A model generated the notes under the pieces. The model saw only the letters and a list, made by a program, of their open reading frames with translations. It made no database searches and was not told where the DNA came from. Shown here in pieces: positions 15,064-24,003 of a stretch of 42,394 bases of DNA. Location of the stretch: positions 117,460 to 159,853 of the forward strand of contig NW_008705562.1 in the NCBI RefSeq assembly GCF_000186865.1. The letters run 5' to 3'. Both the position numbers and the translations under genes were made by a program. The stretch's first letter is position 1; every line of letters begins with the position of its first letter. This DNA is from Aureococcus anophagefferens. Lineage: Eukaryota > Sar > Pelagophyceae > Pelagomonadales > Pelagomonadaceae.

Positions 15064-16660
15064 CTAGGACGAGAGCGCGGGCGCGCTCGCCGAGGCCTTG
15101 AGCCCCGCCTTCTCGCGCGCGCGGCGCCGGCCCTGGAGGCCGCGGAAGTGGACCTGGACGCCGAGCGCGGCCTTCTGGCACGGGTCCGCGTGCGAGCCGC
15201 CGCCCTCGGAGAGCCAGGCGAGCGCGCGCATGAGGGAGATGGCGGCGACGACCTTGGACTCGGCGTTCTGGCACGCGCCGATGTCGCCGAGCTTGGCCGC
15301 GCACGCCGCGCGGTCGCTGTCCTCGAGCTGGTCGAAGACGGACCCGCGCTTGCCGCCGCCGTCCGGGAGGATGACCTGGGGGTCGACCTTCCACTCGCCG
15401 AGCGTCTGGGCGCCGACGAGGCCGAGCACCTCGGCCCCGAAGGAGTCCGCCTTCGGGTCGAGCTGGAGCCAGTTCATCTTCTCCGCGAGCGCCTCGAAGG
15501 GCGACGCGGACGCGTGGACGCCGTTGTCGCCGACGTTCGGCGCCTCGGCGAGGCCGAGCTCCTGCCAGCCGCTGTTGATGAGGCCGCGGAGCGAGTCCGC
15601 CGGCGCCGTCGCCGGGTCCGTGGGGCCCAGCACGTCGCCGCGGAACGACGCCCAGGAGAGCTCCGCGGGGTCGAAGTCGACGACGTAGTAGTGGATGGAC
15701 ACGTCGGGCTTGCAGAACTTGGACCGCATGGACATGAAGAAGCCGTTGAGCGTGTAGGTCGACTTGTCGCCGACGGTGACGAAGCCGCAGTAGAAGCCGC
15801 CGCCGAACTTGACGAGCCGCTTCGCCTGCGCGGGACGCGACCGGTGGAGGCGCGTCCGGCGAAGCTCCGGACCCCGCGCGCTCGGCCGCGTCGACGTCGA
15901 CGCGGCCCCGGATCGCGACCTCTCGGCGCGCGCGTTCCGGAGCGCCGCACCCCCCGCGTCGGACCGCGTCGACGGAAGTCGCGCGGACCGCGGTCGCGTC
16001 CCGCGCGGCGCGGCGCCTTCTTGCACGCGGCCCACGCGCCTGGGCAGGACAAGAGAGATTCAACGTCGCTTCAACGTGAGTGTTCCGCGCGCGCGCGTTC
16101 CGGAAAAAGCATCCATGCTTCGAGACCGTTCCAAGAGATGATCGCTCGTCCAAAAATCAGCCGAAACGAGTGGAAAACGGCCGAGATATGAGGCTTTGAA
16201 GTTTGGAATTTCGCTCTCTTGTCCTGCCCTGCCACGCGCCGTCGAGCGCGTCCGCGTCGCAGCCGAGCTTCTTGCAGGCGTCGAGGGCGTTGACGACGCG
16301 GCCCTCGTCCAGCACCTTTTGCCAGGTCTCGCCGAACTGGGCCTCGAACTTTTCCACGGGCACGTTGAGCTCCCGCGGCTGCATGATCGTCGCCTTGGAC
16401 GCGATCGCGTAGTAGTGCTGGTCGATGTACTGCTTGGCGTCGATGGTCGGGCCGTCGATGCTGCCCTCGGCCGTGATGCGCACGCCGACCTTGGAGAACT
16501 TGTCCTTGACGAGGGCCCGGACGGCCTCCGTGTTCGCGTGGGGCTTCACGAAGACGAAGGCGCTCTGGCGCGTCTTCAGGAACGCGTCGATCTCCTCCTG
16601 GCTGTGGCCCGCGGCGAGCGCGTCGGCCGCCGTCGCGGGGACGCTGCCGCCGGCGCCCAT
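15064..16660 (-). CDS. Nucleoside-diphosphate-kinase-like domain protein, split by two introners of different families
   Basis: Exons are 16660-16240, 16039-16017 (a 23-nt micro-exon) and 15825-15064, giving 401 aa in frame. The N-terminal half has an NDK-like beta strand and helix (SAFVFVKPHANTEAVRALVK). After the splice junctions, FGGGFYCGFVT and FRGDVLGPTDPATAPADSLR match the NDK phosphate-binding region, and NVGDNGVHASASPFEALAEK resembles the catalytic loop with a candidate active His near residue 252. The protein is much longer than a canonical NDK of about 150 aa because of insertions and a C-terminal extension. NDKs transfer gamma-phosphates between NTPs and NDPs; activity here is likely but not assured. 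The gene is divergent from a small membrane-protein gene, 146 bp apart. Confidence 0.78.
15826..16008 (-). mobile_element. Introner family C (C1), 183 bp, in the NDK-like gene
   Basis: On the minus strand the element begins CCGCGCGGGACGCGACC and ends with the complement of CTGCGCGGGACGCGACC, a near-perfect 17-bp inverted repeat. The flanking 8-mers GCGCCGCG and GCGAAGCG match at 6 of 8 positions, reading as an old duplication. The intron 16016-15826 has a GC donor and ends CGCGCAG. The interior is GC-rich and lacks the A/B core, so this is a separate family with the same splicing layout. No second copy is visible in this window; strand given is that of the gene. Confidence 0.72.
16040..16231 (+). 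mobile_element. Introner family A copy 4 (A4), 192 bp, in the NDK-like gene
   Basis: The ends CTGGGCAGGACAAGAGAG and (complement) CAGGGCAGGACAAGAGAG are inverted repeats. The exact 8-bp duplication CCACGCGC lies at 16032-16039 and 16232-16239. The minus-strand intron 16239-16040 starts GCGCGTGG (GC donor) and ends TGCCCAG, joining DALDGAW to AACKK. Antisense to the gene; sits 23 bp from family C element C1. Confidence 0.94.
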
Positions 16661-16806
16661 GGTCGATGAGCGGAGATCCGCGGCGACCGCAGCGACGCGC
16701 GCAGGCTCTCACAAGCTCGCGAGAGCGCGTTGTATTAACGCGCACCACGGTCATACTTGACGTTTCAAAATAAGGGGCAGCTCCTTCTTCGGCTCCAAGT
16801 GGCCCG
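16661..16806. promoter_or_regulatory. Divergent promoter region, NDK-like gene and small membrane-protein gene
   Basis: These 146 bp separate two divergent starts and must hold both promoters. The centre (about 16730-16785) is less GC-rich and includes CATACTTGACGTTTCAAAAT. No TATA box is obvious. Confidence 0.4.
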
Positions 16807-17286
16807 ATGTCGTCGGTGCTCATCGAGCCGTCGCCCCTGGGCTCCAGCGCGGAGCACTTCTTCCAGCGGATGGTCGACGATGTTAGCCCGACGTCGAAGA
16901 GCCGCTTCGTCGCGACGCTGTCGTCGTCCTGGGACCTCATGGACGACGCCCCGGACGCCGCCGCGCCGCCCGAAGCGCGGACGCGCGGGCCGCGGGCCGC
17001 GGCCGCCGTCGTCGTCGTCGTGGCCCTGGTCCTCGCCCTCGGCGGCGCCGCCGCGCGGGCGACGGCGCCGCGGTTCGAGGAGGCGGTGGTCACGCTCGAG
17101 GTGCGGCTCGACCGGCGGACGGAGGCGCGCGTCGCGGCGGCCGCGGGCCTGGGCGGGCTCGCGTTCCTGTTCGGCGTGCCCTTCGTGCCCGGCCTCGTCG
17201 ACAACGCGATCCTCGGCGTCCTCGCGACGCTGGCGCCGATCCTGTCCCTCGGGGAGACCGACGCGCCCGCCGCCATCGCGAGCTAA
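16807..17286 (+). CDS. Small membrane protein, unknown function
   Basis: A 159-aa single-exon frame with an ATG just inside the divergent promoter. The N-terminal 60 residues are soluble (MSSVLIEPSPLGSSAEHFFQ). A hydrophobic Val/Ala/Leu segment lies near residues 65-86, followed by FEEAVVTLEVRLDRRTEARV and a second, longer hydrophobic hairpin (GGLAFLFGVPFVPGLVDNAI and beyond). I recognise no family. Codon use matches the neighbours. Confidence 0.6.
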   Translation: MSSVLIEPSPLGSSAEHFFQRMVDDVSPTSKSRFVATLSSSWDLMDDAPDAAAPPEARTRGPRAAAAVVVVVALVLALGGAAARATAPRFEEAVVTLEVRLDRRTEARVAAAAGLGGLAFLFGVPFVPGLVDNAILGVLATLAPILSLGETDAPAAIAS

Positions 17287-17482
17287 GGCGGATTCGCCGC
17301 GCGGCGGCGCGCGGGCCGGCGCGCCTCCCGACGCGCTCCGACGGCGAGGCCTACGTACGGCGTCGCGCGGCGGCCCGGCCCGGCTGGCGGCGGTCGGCCG
17401 AGCTCCGCGGTGTGCCGCAGAGGCCGTCGTCCGTGTCGTCGGCCGCAGCTCCCGCAGCTCCCGCGGTCGTCGTCGCCTCCCG

Positions 17483-18811
17483 ATGCGCCGGCGCTTCCTG
17501 GTGGCCATGGTCCTCGCGCGCTGCGCGTCGTCGCTGCGCCTCGTCTGGCGCGCGACGCCGCTGAGCTCGCTGAGCGTCTCCGGCGGCGACGCGGCGTCGT
17601 TCCTGCACGCGATCCTGAGCGGCGACGTCGCGTCGCTGGGCGAGCGCGCGCACGCGGAGAGCTGCCTGCTCACGGGCAGGAGCGCCGTCGTCGACCTCGT
17701 CACGGTCGCGCGCGACGGCGACGGCTTCGTGCTCCTGTGCGAGGACGAGCGGCGCGTGCTCGCGGAGCTCGAGAAGCGCGTCGTCGCCGAGGACGTGCGC
17801 GTCGCCGACCACGGGGGCGTCGTCTTCGACGTCACGGAGGAGCCGGGCCCGGTCGAGGAGGGGTCGAGGTCGCCCGGCGAGAGCCTCGAGCTCCTCGCGC
17901 GGCGCGCGCTCGCGGGCGGCCCCGGGTCCGCGCGGCGGATGGAGAACGTCTGGATGCTCGGCGGCACGTCGCTGGGCGGCGCCGGCGCGCGCGTCGCCGT
18001 GCTCGGCGGGTCCCACGACGGCGACCGCGGCGCCTGGGAGGCGCGGCGCGTCCGCGCCGGGCGGCCGCGCGTCGGCTTCGAGTTCGGCGAAAACCTGCCC
18101 GACCGGAATCCGCTCGAGCTCGGCCTCGGCTTCGCCTGCGACGCGTCGAAGGGCTGCTACCTCGGCGCGGAGCTCGTGAACAAGATGCGCAAGGCCGGGA
18201 GCCTGCGGTCGCGGCTCCGCTCCGTCGCGCTCGACCCCGCTCCGCGGCGCGGCGACTGGCCGGCCGTCGACGCGACGAGTTTGGACGCCGCGGGCGGCTT
18301 CGCGCTGGCGGCGGTGCCCCGCGCGCGCAAGCTGCGCGTCGGCGACGCCGTCGCCGTCGGCGACGCGACGGGCACGCTGCTCCGCGCGCCGTTCGGCGAC
18401 GACGGCGACGACGACCGCGGCGGCCGCGCGGCCGCGCCGGACGACGCGCGCGGCTGGGGCGCCGTCGCGGCGGACCTCGCCGCCCTCGAGGCGGCGGCGG
18501 CGACGCCCTACGCGCGGGAGCTCCTCGGCCGCGAGGCCGCGCGCGCGGCCGCGAAGCGCGACGCGCTCGGCGCCGACGACGGCGACGCGAGGGACCGCGA
18601 GCGGCGGCGCAAGGCGGACAAGCTCGCGGCCATGGCCGCGAAGATGGCCGCCTTCCAGGGGGGGGCGGGCGCCGCGGAGGCCGCGGAGGAGGACGCCGCG
18701 GAGGACGCCGCGGGCGCCGCGGGCGCCGCGGCGGAGGCCGCGGAGGCGGAGCGGAAGGCGGCGAAGCTCGCGGCCATGCGGGCGAAGCTCGCCGCGTTCC
18801 AGGAGGACTAA
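17483..18811 (+). CDS. YgfZ/GcvT-like folate-binding protein with a lysine/alanine-rich tail
   Basis: A 442-aa single-exon protein. The body follows the YgfZ/COG0354 branch of the GcvT fold: an N-terminal domain that separates cofactor-binding strands, then LGFACDASKGCYLGAELVNK near residues 216-235. The YgfZ signature is K-G-C-Y-x-G-Q-E; here the Gln is Ala and the rest is kept, including the Cys at residue 225. YgfZ/IBA57 proteins aid Fe-S cluster assembly or repair using tetrahydrofolate. The N-terminus (MRRRFLVAMVLARCASSLRL) could be an organelle presequence. The C-terminus has two related helical units (KLAAMAAKMAAFQ and KLAAMRAKLAAFQ) not typical of the family. The gene converges with the IFT54-like gene 90 bp downstream. 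Confidence 0.75.
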   Translation: MRRRFLVAMVLARCASSLRLVWRATPLSSLSVSGGDAASFLHAILSGDVASLGERAHAESCLLTGRSAVVDLVTVARDGDGFVLLCEDERRVLAELEKRVVAEDVRVADHGGVVFDVTEEPGPVEEGSRSPGESLELLARRALAGGPGSARRMENVWMLGGTSLGGAGARVAVLGGSHDGDRGAWEARRVRAGRPRVGFEFGENLPDRNPLELGLGFACDASKGCYLGAELVNKMRKAGSLRSRLRSVALDPAPRRGDWPAVDATSLDAAGGFALAAVPRARKLRVGDAVAVGDATGTLLRAPFGDDGDDDRGGRAAAPDDARGWGAVAADLAALEAAAATPYARELLGREAARAAAKRDALGADDGDARDRERRRKADKLAAMAAKMAAFQGGAGAAEAAEEDAAEDAAGAAGAAAEAAEAERKAAKLAAMRAKLAAFQED

Positions 18812-18901
18812 CCCCGAGGGACATTCTACGTGAGGGGTGGTGGCCCCCCTGGTCTGGACATCGCTCCCTTACTCGCAAATTCTCCCGGGGGCGCCCCGCC
18901 G

Positions 18902-21900
18902 CTAGCGCAGCTGCTGGCTCTTCGCCATGGCGCGGTCGAAGTCCGCGTCGAACTTGTTGAGGTAGCCCGCGTTCGCGACGCTCCGGTCGTCGTGGCGCGG
19001 CCGCCGGGGCTTGGGCGCCTTCGGCTTGGGCGGCTCCGCGGCGACGGCGCCGAACCAGTCCGCGTCGACGTCGTCGCGGACGCCCGGCGGGCTGCTGAGC
19101 GCGCCGCGCGCGGAGTCGCCGAAGCCGAAGGCGGCGGCGGCGCCGTCGCCGTCGCCGTCGTCGCGCTCGAAGCCGCCGCCGTCGGAGTCGGAGTCGTCGC
19201 GCCAGGGCCGGCCCGCGGAGCCGAAGCGCGCGGAGCTCTGCTGGCCGAGCTTCGCGAGCGTCGCGCGCCGCGCGGCGGCGACCTTGGACGCCTGGCGGTG
19301 GCGCACGGAGGCCTGGAGCGACGTCGCGGCGCCGTGGTGCTTGTGGCTGTAGCCCATGGCCTCGGCCATGCGCGCGCCGAGCGTCGGCCGGGGCACGCCG
19401 CTCTCCGTCTCCTCGCGCGCGACGTCGCCGTCGCCGTGCTGGTAGAGGTCGCCGGGCTCGCGCGCCGCCTCGGCGTTGGCCTTGGTGTTCTCGCGCGTCG
19501 CGAGGTCGCCGGCCTCGGGGTCCTCGCCGCCGTACTTGTCGAGCGCCCAGGGGAGCAGCGGGTTCTTCTTGCCGCGCGTCGCCTTGGTCTTGGCGAGGAA
19601 GAACTTGGCCTCGTCGTTGGCGCCCTCGATGAAGGAGCCCATGGAGTGGTCGATGGGCGGCTTGGACCCGTGGTCGACGCCGAAGCGGCGCCCCGCGTCG
19701 AACGCGCCGGCACCCGCGCTCTCCTCCTCGAAGTCGTCGAAGTCGTCGTCGCCGTAGTCGTCGTCGCCCGTCGACGACGCGGCGAGGGACCGCGTCGACG
19801 CCGCGCCGGGCGACTTGCACTCCTCGGCGGCGGCGGCCGCCGCCGCCGGCTCCGGCGGCGGCGTCGCCGGCGCGGGCGTCGCGCGCGCCTCGGGCACGTG
19901 CGACGGCGCCGCGGGCGCCCGGGGCGGCGCGGGCGTCTCCGCGTCGCCGCCGGACTCCTCGCGGCCGCCGCCGAGCATGTCCGCGAGCATGTTCCGCGCG
20001 TACGTGTCGGGCTTGCGCCGGCCCTTGGGCGGCGGATCGGGGCTCGGCGCGCGCCGCGCGCGGTCGCCGGACCGGCGCGCCACGGGCTTGGGCTCGGGCG
20101 GCTCGTCGGCCGGCTCCGGCGGCTCGTCGACGGGCTCCGGCGGCGCGTCGGCCGGCTCCGGGTCGGCCGCCGGGCACTCGTCGACGACGCGCGCGGACCG
20201 CGGCGGCGTCGCGTCGGCCGCGGGCGACTCGTCGACGACGCGCGGCGTCGGGGCCGACGGCGCGTCGGCCTCCCCGGCCACGTCCTCCTCGACCTCGGCC
20301 TGCTGCGTCTTGTCGAGGATGAGCCGGAGCATGTCCGGCGTCGCGAGGCCTCGCCGGCCGCCGGGCGAACCGGCGCCGTCGACGACGCGCATCGCGTTGG
20401 CCGGGGGCGGCTCGTGCGCCGAGTGCGGCCCGCGGCGCAGGCGCCGCCTCGCGCGGTCCCGGCGGAGGTCCGCCTGGCGGGGCACGCCGGGCTTGGCGCC
20501 CGGCGGCGACGGCGGCGGCGGCGGCGCGCCGTCGGCCTTGAGCTCCTCGAGCTGCTGGCGGAGGAACTTGCCGAAGATGCCGCCCTGGCCGCCGAGGGCG
20601 TGGTAGGCGCGCTTCATGTCCGCGCCGGGGCTCGGCGGCCTCGCGAGGCCGTCGCGGACGTCCGCGAGCGACCGGTCGCGGACCCTGTCGTTTGCGCCGC
20701 GCTCGAGCTTGGACCGCCGCGCCTTCTCGCGCGCGCGCGCGGCCTTGGCGTAGGAGACGCCGGCGCCGCCGGGCGCGTGCTTGGGCCGCCGCTTCCGGGC
20801 GATGGGCGCCGCGGACACGCGCGCGGGGCTCCGCGACTCGGGCTGCGGCCGCGCCGCGAGGCCCGCGCCGTCCTTCTGCATGACACCCGAGGGCCGGAAG
20901 GCCCGCTTCGGCGCCGGCGGCGCGGCCGGCGCCTCGTCGCCCGAGAGCTCGACGCTCGCCGGCGGCCGCCGCTTCTCGAGATCCTCGCGGAGGGGCCGCA
21001 GCTTCGCGAGCTCGTGCTTGGCTTTGTCGCCGAGCCGGAGCGCGCGCGCCTCGCGGCGGTCCACGGCGAGCGCCTTGGACGCGAGGAGGCCCTCCTGGAC
21101 GCGCACGTGCTCCTGCTGGGCCCGCAGCTCCGCGAGCTTGCGCGCGCACTCGAGCTGCGCGGCCCGGGTCCGGTCGAGCTCCGCGAGGAGCTGCCGCGCC
21201 GCGGATACGGCGACGCGCGCGGCCTCGGCGTCGCGCGCGCGGTCGCGCGCGGCGAGGCAGAGCGCCACGGCCTCGTCGGCCAAATCCTGCTCCCGCGTGT
21301 CCCGCACGAGCACGACGACGGGCGGCGGCGGCGGCGTCTCGGGCCGCTTTTGGGGGATGATGCCGAGCTTCCGGATCACGGACCCCCGCGCGCGCGCCTG
21401 GCACCGCGCGAGCGTCCGGCGCATGGCGATGGCCCGCTGGTAGAGCGCGACCTCGCCCGTCTCCAACGTCAGCGCGACGGCGCGGTCCGACGCGTCCTGG
21501 CCCAGCGCCGTCGCGCGCGCGAGCTTCTGGAGCAACAGGTTGCCCGCGCGCGGGTCCTCGCCGGAGAGGATCTTGTTCGGCGCGCAGCGCGCCTCGATGG
21601 ACCGGTCGCCGAGCGCGTTGGCGACGAGGCCGATGAGATTCACGAGGAAGCGCACGCGCTCCGCGCGCGTCTCCGGCGGCGGCTCGCGCCGTCGGTGCTC
21701 CGCGCGCATCATCGAGCCCCGGCCCGCGGCGCCCGACCCGAAGCCGACGTCGCCGCTGCCCGGCGACGCGCCGCCGGCGTCGTCGTCACCGGCGGCCTCG
21801 CCGAGCAGCCCCGCGCCGAAGCCCGTGGCCGCGCGCACGGACACGAAGACGCCGTGGATGAACTTCACCGGCGGCTTCGCGAGCATGCGGCCGCTGAGGA

Positions 21901-21994
21901 GCGGGGTCACGATGATGGGCCCCAGGAGCCGCTGCGTCTCGGCGATGGCCGCCGCGAGCTCGGCGTCGTCGACGACGACCTCGTCCCGCTCCAT
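18902..21994 (-). CDS. IFT54/TRAF3IP1-like protein (calponin-homology-like N-terminus, coiled coil, long disordered region)
   Basis: A 1030-aa single-exon gene. I chose the ATG at 21994; a longer frame starts only at GTG. The first 150 residues match the TRAF3IP1/IFT54 (MIP-T3) N-terminal calponin-homology-like domain: ETQRLLGPIIVTPLLSGRML, KPPVKFIHGVFVSVRAATGF and PNKILSGEDPRAGNLLLQKL follow the family order. A helical coiled-coil-like region covers roughly residues 200-340. The rest is long, charged and Pro/Ala-rich, with scattered conserved-looking helices near the end. In other eukaryotes IFT54 is an IFT-B subunit contacting tubulin, kinesin-2 and IFT20. The usual C-terminal coiled coil is not obvious, so this may be a CH-domain paralogue rather than true IFT54. 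Confidence 0.65.
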   Translation of the reverse strand: MERDEVVVDDAELAAAIAETQRLLGPIIVTPLLSGRMLAKPPVKFIHGVFVSVRAATGFGAGLLGEAAGDDDAGGASPGSGDVGFGSGAAGRGSMMRAEHRRREPPPETRAERVRFLVNLIGLVANALGDRSIEARCAPNKILSGEDPRAGNLLLQKLARATALGQDASDRAVALTLETGEVALYQRAIAMRRTLARCQARARGSVIRKLGIIPQKRPETPPPPPVVVLVRDTREQDLADEAVALCLAARDRARDAEAARVAVSAARQLLAELDRTRAAQLECARKLAELRAQQEHVRVQEGLLASKALAVDRREARALRLGDKAKHELAKLRPLREDLEKRRPPASVELSGDEAPAAPPAPKRAFRPSGVMQKDGAGLAARPQPESRSPARVSAAPIARKRRPKHAPGGAGVSYAKAARAREKARRSKLERGANDRVRDRSLADVRDGLARPPSPGADMKRAYHALGGQGGIFGKFLRQQLEELKADGAPPPPPSPPGAKPGVPRQADLRRDRARRRLRRGPHSAHEPPPANAMRVVDGAGSPGGRRGLATPDMLRLILDKTQQAEVEEDVAGEADAPSAPTPRVVDESPAADATPPRSARVVDECPAADPEPADAPPEPVDEPPEPADEPPEPKPVARRSGDRARRAPSPDPPPKGRRKPDTYARNMLADMLGGGREESGGDAETPAPPRAPAAPSHVPEARATPAPATPPPEPAAAAAAAEECKSPGAASTRSLAASSTGDDDYGDDDFDDFEEESAGAGAFDAGRRFGVDHGSKPPIDHSMGSFIEGANDEAKFFLAKTKATRGKKNPLLPWALDKYGGEDPEAGDLATRENTKANAEAAREPGDLYQHGDGDVAREETESGVPRPTLGARMAEAMGYSHKHHGAATSLQASVRHRQASKVAAARRATLAKLGQQSSARFGSAGRPWRDDSDSDGGGFERDDGDGDGAAAAFGFGDSARGALSSPPGVRDDVDADWFGAVAAEPPKPKAPKPRRPRHDDRSVANAGYLNKFDADFDRAMAKSQQLR

Positions 21995-22122
21995 GGGGCC
22001 CCGCCGCACCGCACCAGCGCCGCGTTTGTCGGCAGAATGTTACCGGGCGCGGGCAGCCCTTTTGATTGATCTTCTCAACACTCGTGTTGACGTCGGAGCC
22101 GGCGAGACATCGAAGCTCAAGT
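21995..22122. promoter_or_regulatory. Divergent promoter region, IFT54-like gene and P450 gene
   Basis: The 128 bp between two divergent ATGs. The centre near 22055-22095 is the least GC-rich part and includes TTTTGATTGATCTTCTCAAC and an imperfect palindrome CAACACTCGTGTTG. CTCAAG lies immediately before the P450 ATG. Confidence 0.4.
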
Positions 22123-24003
22123 ATGGACGCGACTGGCCGCCGCTTCTGGCGCGTCGCGGCCGTCGCGGCCGCGGCGTCGGCCTTCGTCGCGCCCGGCCCC
22201 GCGGTGTGCCGGCCGTCGACGGTCCGCCGCGTCATCGAGGAGGGCGAGCGCGTCGCCGCCGGGGACCTCTCCGGCGCCGACGAGTCCATGCTCTACAACG
22301 TCAAGGGCCCGAAGAAGTCCGGCGACGACGAGGGCCTGCCCTGGTGGTGGGACGGGTTCTGGGCGCTGCCGTTCACCAAGGCCGGCGCCGCCGGGTCCGA
22401 GCTCGTGCTCGGCGACACAATGCGCATCTTCAAGGGCAACATCGAGCAGATCTACGGCGACGCGCCGTCCTTCGACGGCGCGCCGCTCGCCGAGGGCGAC
22501 ATCAGCGGCCTCGCCGACGGCACGCTCTACCTCGGGCTCCACGAGTACAGCCAGCGCTTCGGCCCCGTCTACAAGCTCTGCTTCGGGCCCAAGTCGTTCA
22601 TCGTCGTCAGCGACCACGCCGTCGCCAAGCACGTGCTCCGGGAGAACAACGGCGGCTACAACAAGGGCGTCCTCGCGGAGATTTTAGAGGACATCATGGG
22701 CAAGGGCCTCATCCCCGCGGACCCGGTCACGTGGAAGGCGCGGCGCCGGGCCATCGTGCCCGCGTTCCACAAGCGGTGGCTCGCGCGCATGCTGACCATG
22801 TTCGCGGACGAGACGGAGCTCCTCAACGCCGAGCTGCCCCTGGGGGAGCCCGTGGACCTCGAGGAGCGCTTCGGCTCCCTGGCCCTCGACATCATCGGCT
22901 CCGCGGTCTTCAACTACGACTTCGACAGCGTCCGCGAGCCGTCGCGCGTCGTCAAGGCGGCCATCGACACGCTCCGCGAGGCGGAGCACCGGTCCATGAC
23001 GCCGGCGCCCTACTGGAAGATCCCCGGGGCCATGCAGGTCGTGCCGCGGCAGCGCGCGTTCACGGAGAACATGGACCTGCTCAACGGGGAGCTCAACAAG
23101 GCCATCGCCGCGGCGCTCGCGGACCGCGTCGAGGAGGCGACGGAGGAGCTGGAGCGGCGCGACTACGCGACCATGGAGAACCCGAGTCTGCTGCGCTTCC
23201 TCGTGGACCAGCGCGGCGAGGAGGCGACGTCGACGCAGCTGAGAGACGACCTGATGACGATGCTCATCGCGGGCCACGAGACGACGGCGTCGGCGCTGAC
23301 CTGGTGCCTCTTCGAGCTCGCGCAGAACCGGCCCCTCCTGGAGGAGCTGCGCGCGGAGCTCGACGCGAAGCTGCCCGGCGGCCGGCCGCCGCGGACCTTG
23401 GACGAGGTCCGCGCCGTCGAGCTCACGCGGCTGACGGTCGCGGAGTCGCTGCGCATGTACCCGCAGCCGCCGCTCCTCATCCGCCGCGCCGTCGACGACG
23501 ACGCCGTGCCGACGGTCCAGCTCCCGGACACGGACGAGCTCGACGCGTCGGGGCTGCGCGCGCGGGCCGTCGACGTCAAGGTGCCGCGCGCGTGCGACAT
23601 GTTCATCGCCATCTACTCGCTGCACCGGAACCCGCGCTACTGGAAAAACCCGGACTCCTTCGACCCGAAGCGCTGGCTCGAGAAGTACGCCAACCCGGAC
23701 GAGCCCACGTGGGCCGGCTACGACCCGGCCAAGTGGAAGGCCGGCGACGGCATGGGCTCGCTCTACCCGACGGAGACGTCGGCGGACTTCGCCTACCTGC
23801 CCTTCGGCGGCGGCGCGCGCAAGTGCGTCGGCGACCAGTTCGCCATGATGGAGGCGACGGTCGCGCTCGCGGGCTTCCTCCAGCGCTTCGACTTCGACTT
23901 CGCCGGGCCGACGGACACGCCGGACAAGGTCGGCACGAACACGGGCGCGACGATCCACACGCGCAACGGCCTCTGGATGACCGTGACCGAGCGGGCCAAG
24001 TAA
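22123..24003 (+). CDS. Plastid-targeted CYP97-type cytochrome P450 (probable carotenoid hydroxylase)
   Basis: A 626-aa single-exon P450. The I-helix AGHETTA lies at residues 383-389, an E-x-x-R appears in ESLRMYPQPP, and the heme loop FGGGARKCVG is at 561-570 with the Cys ligand at 568. Conserved blocks such as LHEYSQRFGPVYKLCFGPKS, GLIPADPVTWKARRRAIVPA and DDLMTMLIAGHETT are the CYP97 pattern, a family that hydroxylates carotene rings in xanthophyll synthesis. The N-terminus has a hydrophobic signal followed by ASAFVAP, matching the cleavage signature of stramenopile plastid presequences. Assignment to a CYP97 subfamily needs a tree. The stop lies inside a duplicated 3' segment (see repeat at 23971-24108). 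Confidence 0.9.
   Translation: MDATGRRFWRVAAVAAAASAFVAPGPAVCRPSTVRRVIEEGERVAAGDLSGADESMLYNVKGPKKSGDDEGLPWWWDGFWALPFTKAGAAGSELVLGDTMRIFKGNIEQIYGDAPSFDGAPLAEGDISGLADGTLYLGLHEYSQRFGPVYKLCFGPKSFIVVSDHAVAKHVLRENNGGYNKGVLAEILEDIMGKGLIPADPVTWKARRRAIVPAFHKRWLARMLTMFADETELLNAELPLGEPVDLEERFGSLALDIIGSAVFNYDFDSVREPSRVVKAAIDTLREAEHRSMTPAPYWKIPGAMQVVPRQRAFTENMDLLNGELNKAIAAALADRVEEATEELERRDYATMENPSLLRFLVDQRGEEATSTQLRDDLMTMLIAGHETTASALTWCLFELAQNRPLLEELRAELDAKLPGGRPPRTLDEVRAVELTRLTVAESLRMYPQPPLLIRRAVDDDAVPTVQLPDTDELDASGLRARAVDVKVPRACDMFIAIYSLHRNPRYWKNPDSFDPKRWLEKYANPDEPTWAGYDPAKWKAGDGMGSLYPTETSADFAYLPFGGGARKCVGDQFAMMEATVALAGFLQRFDFDFAGPTDTPDKVGTNTGATIHTRNGLWMTVTERAK

Noticed and set aside
16757..17482. Long plus-strand frame covering the small membrane-protein gene and running into the YgfZ-like gene
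   Set aside because: The upstream part is Arg/Ser/Pro-rich with no features; the YgfZ-like domain begins at the ATG at 17483, and the membrane protein in another frame has a better start and composition.
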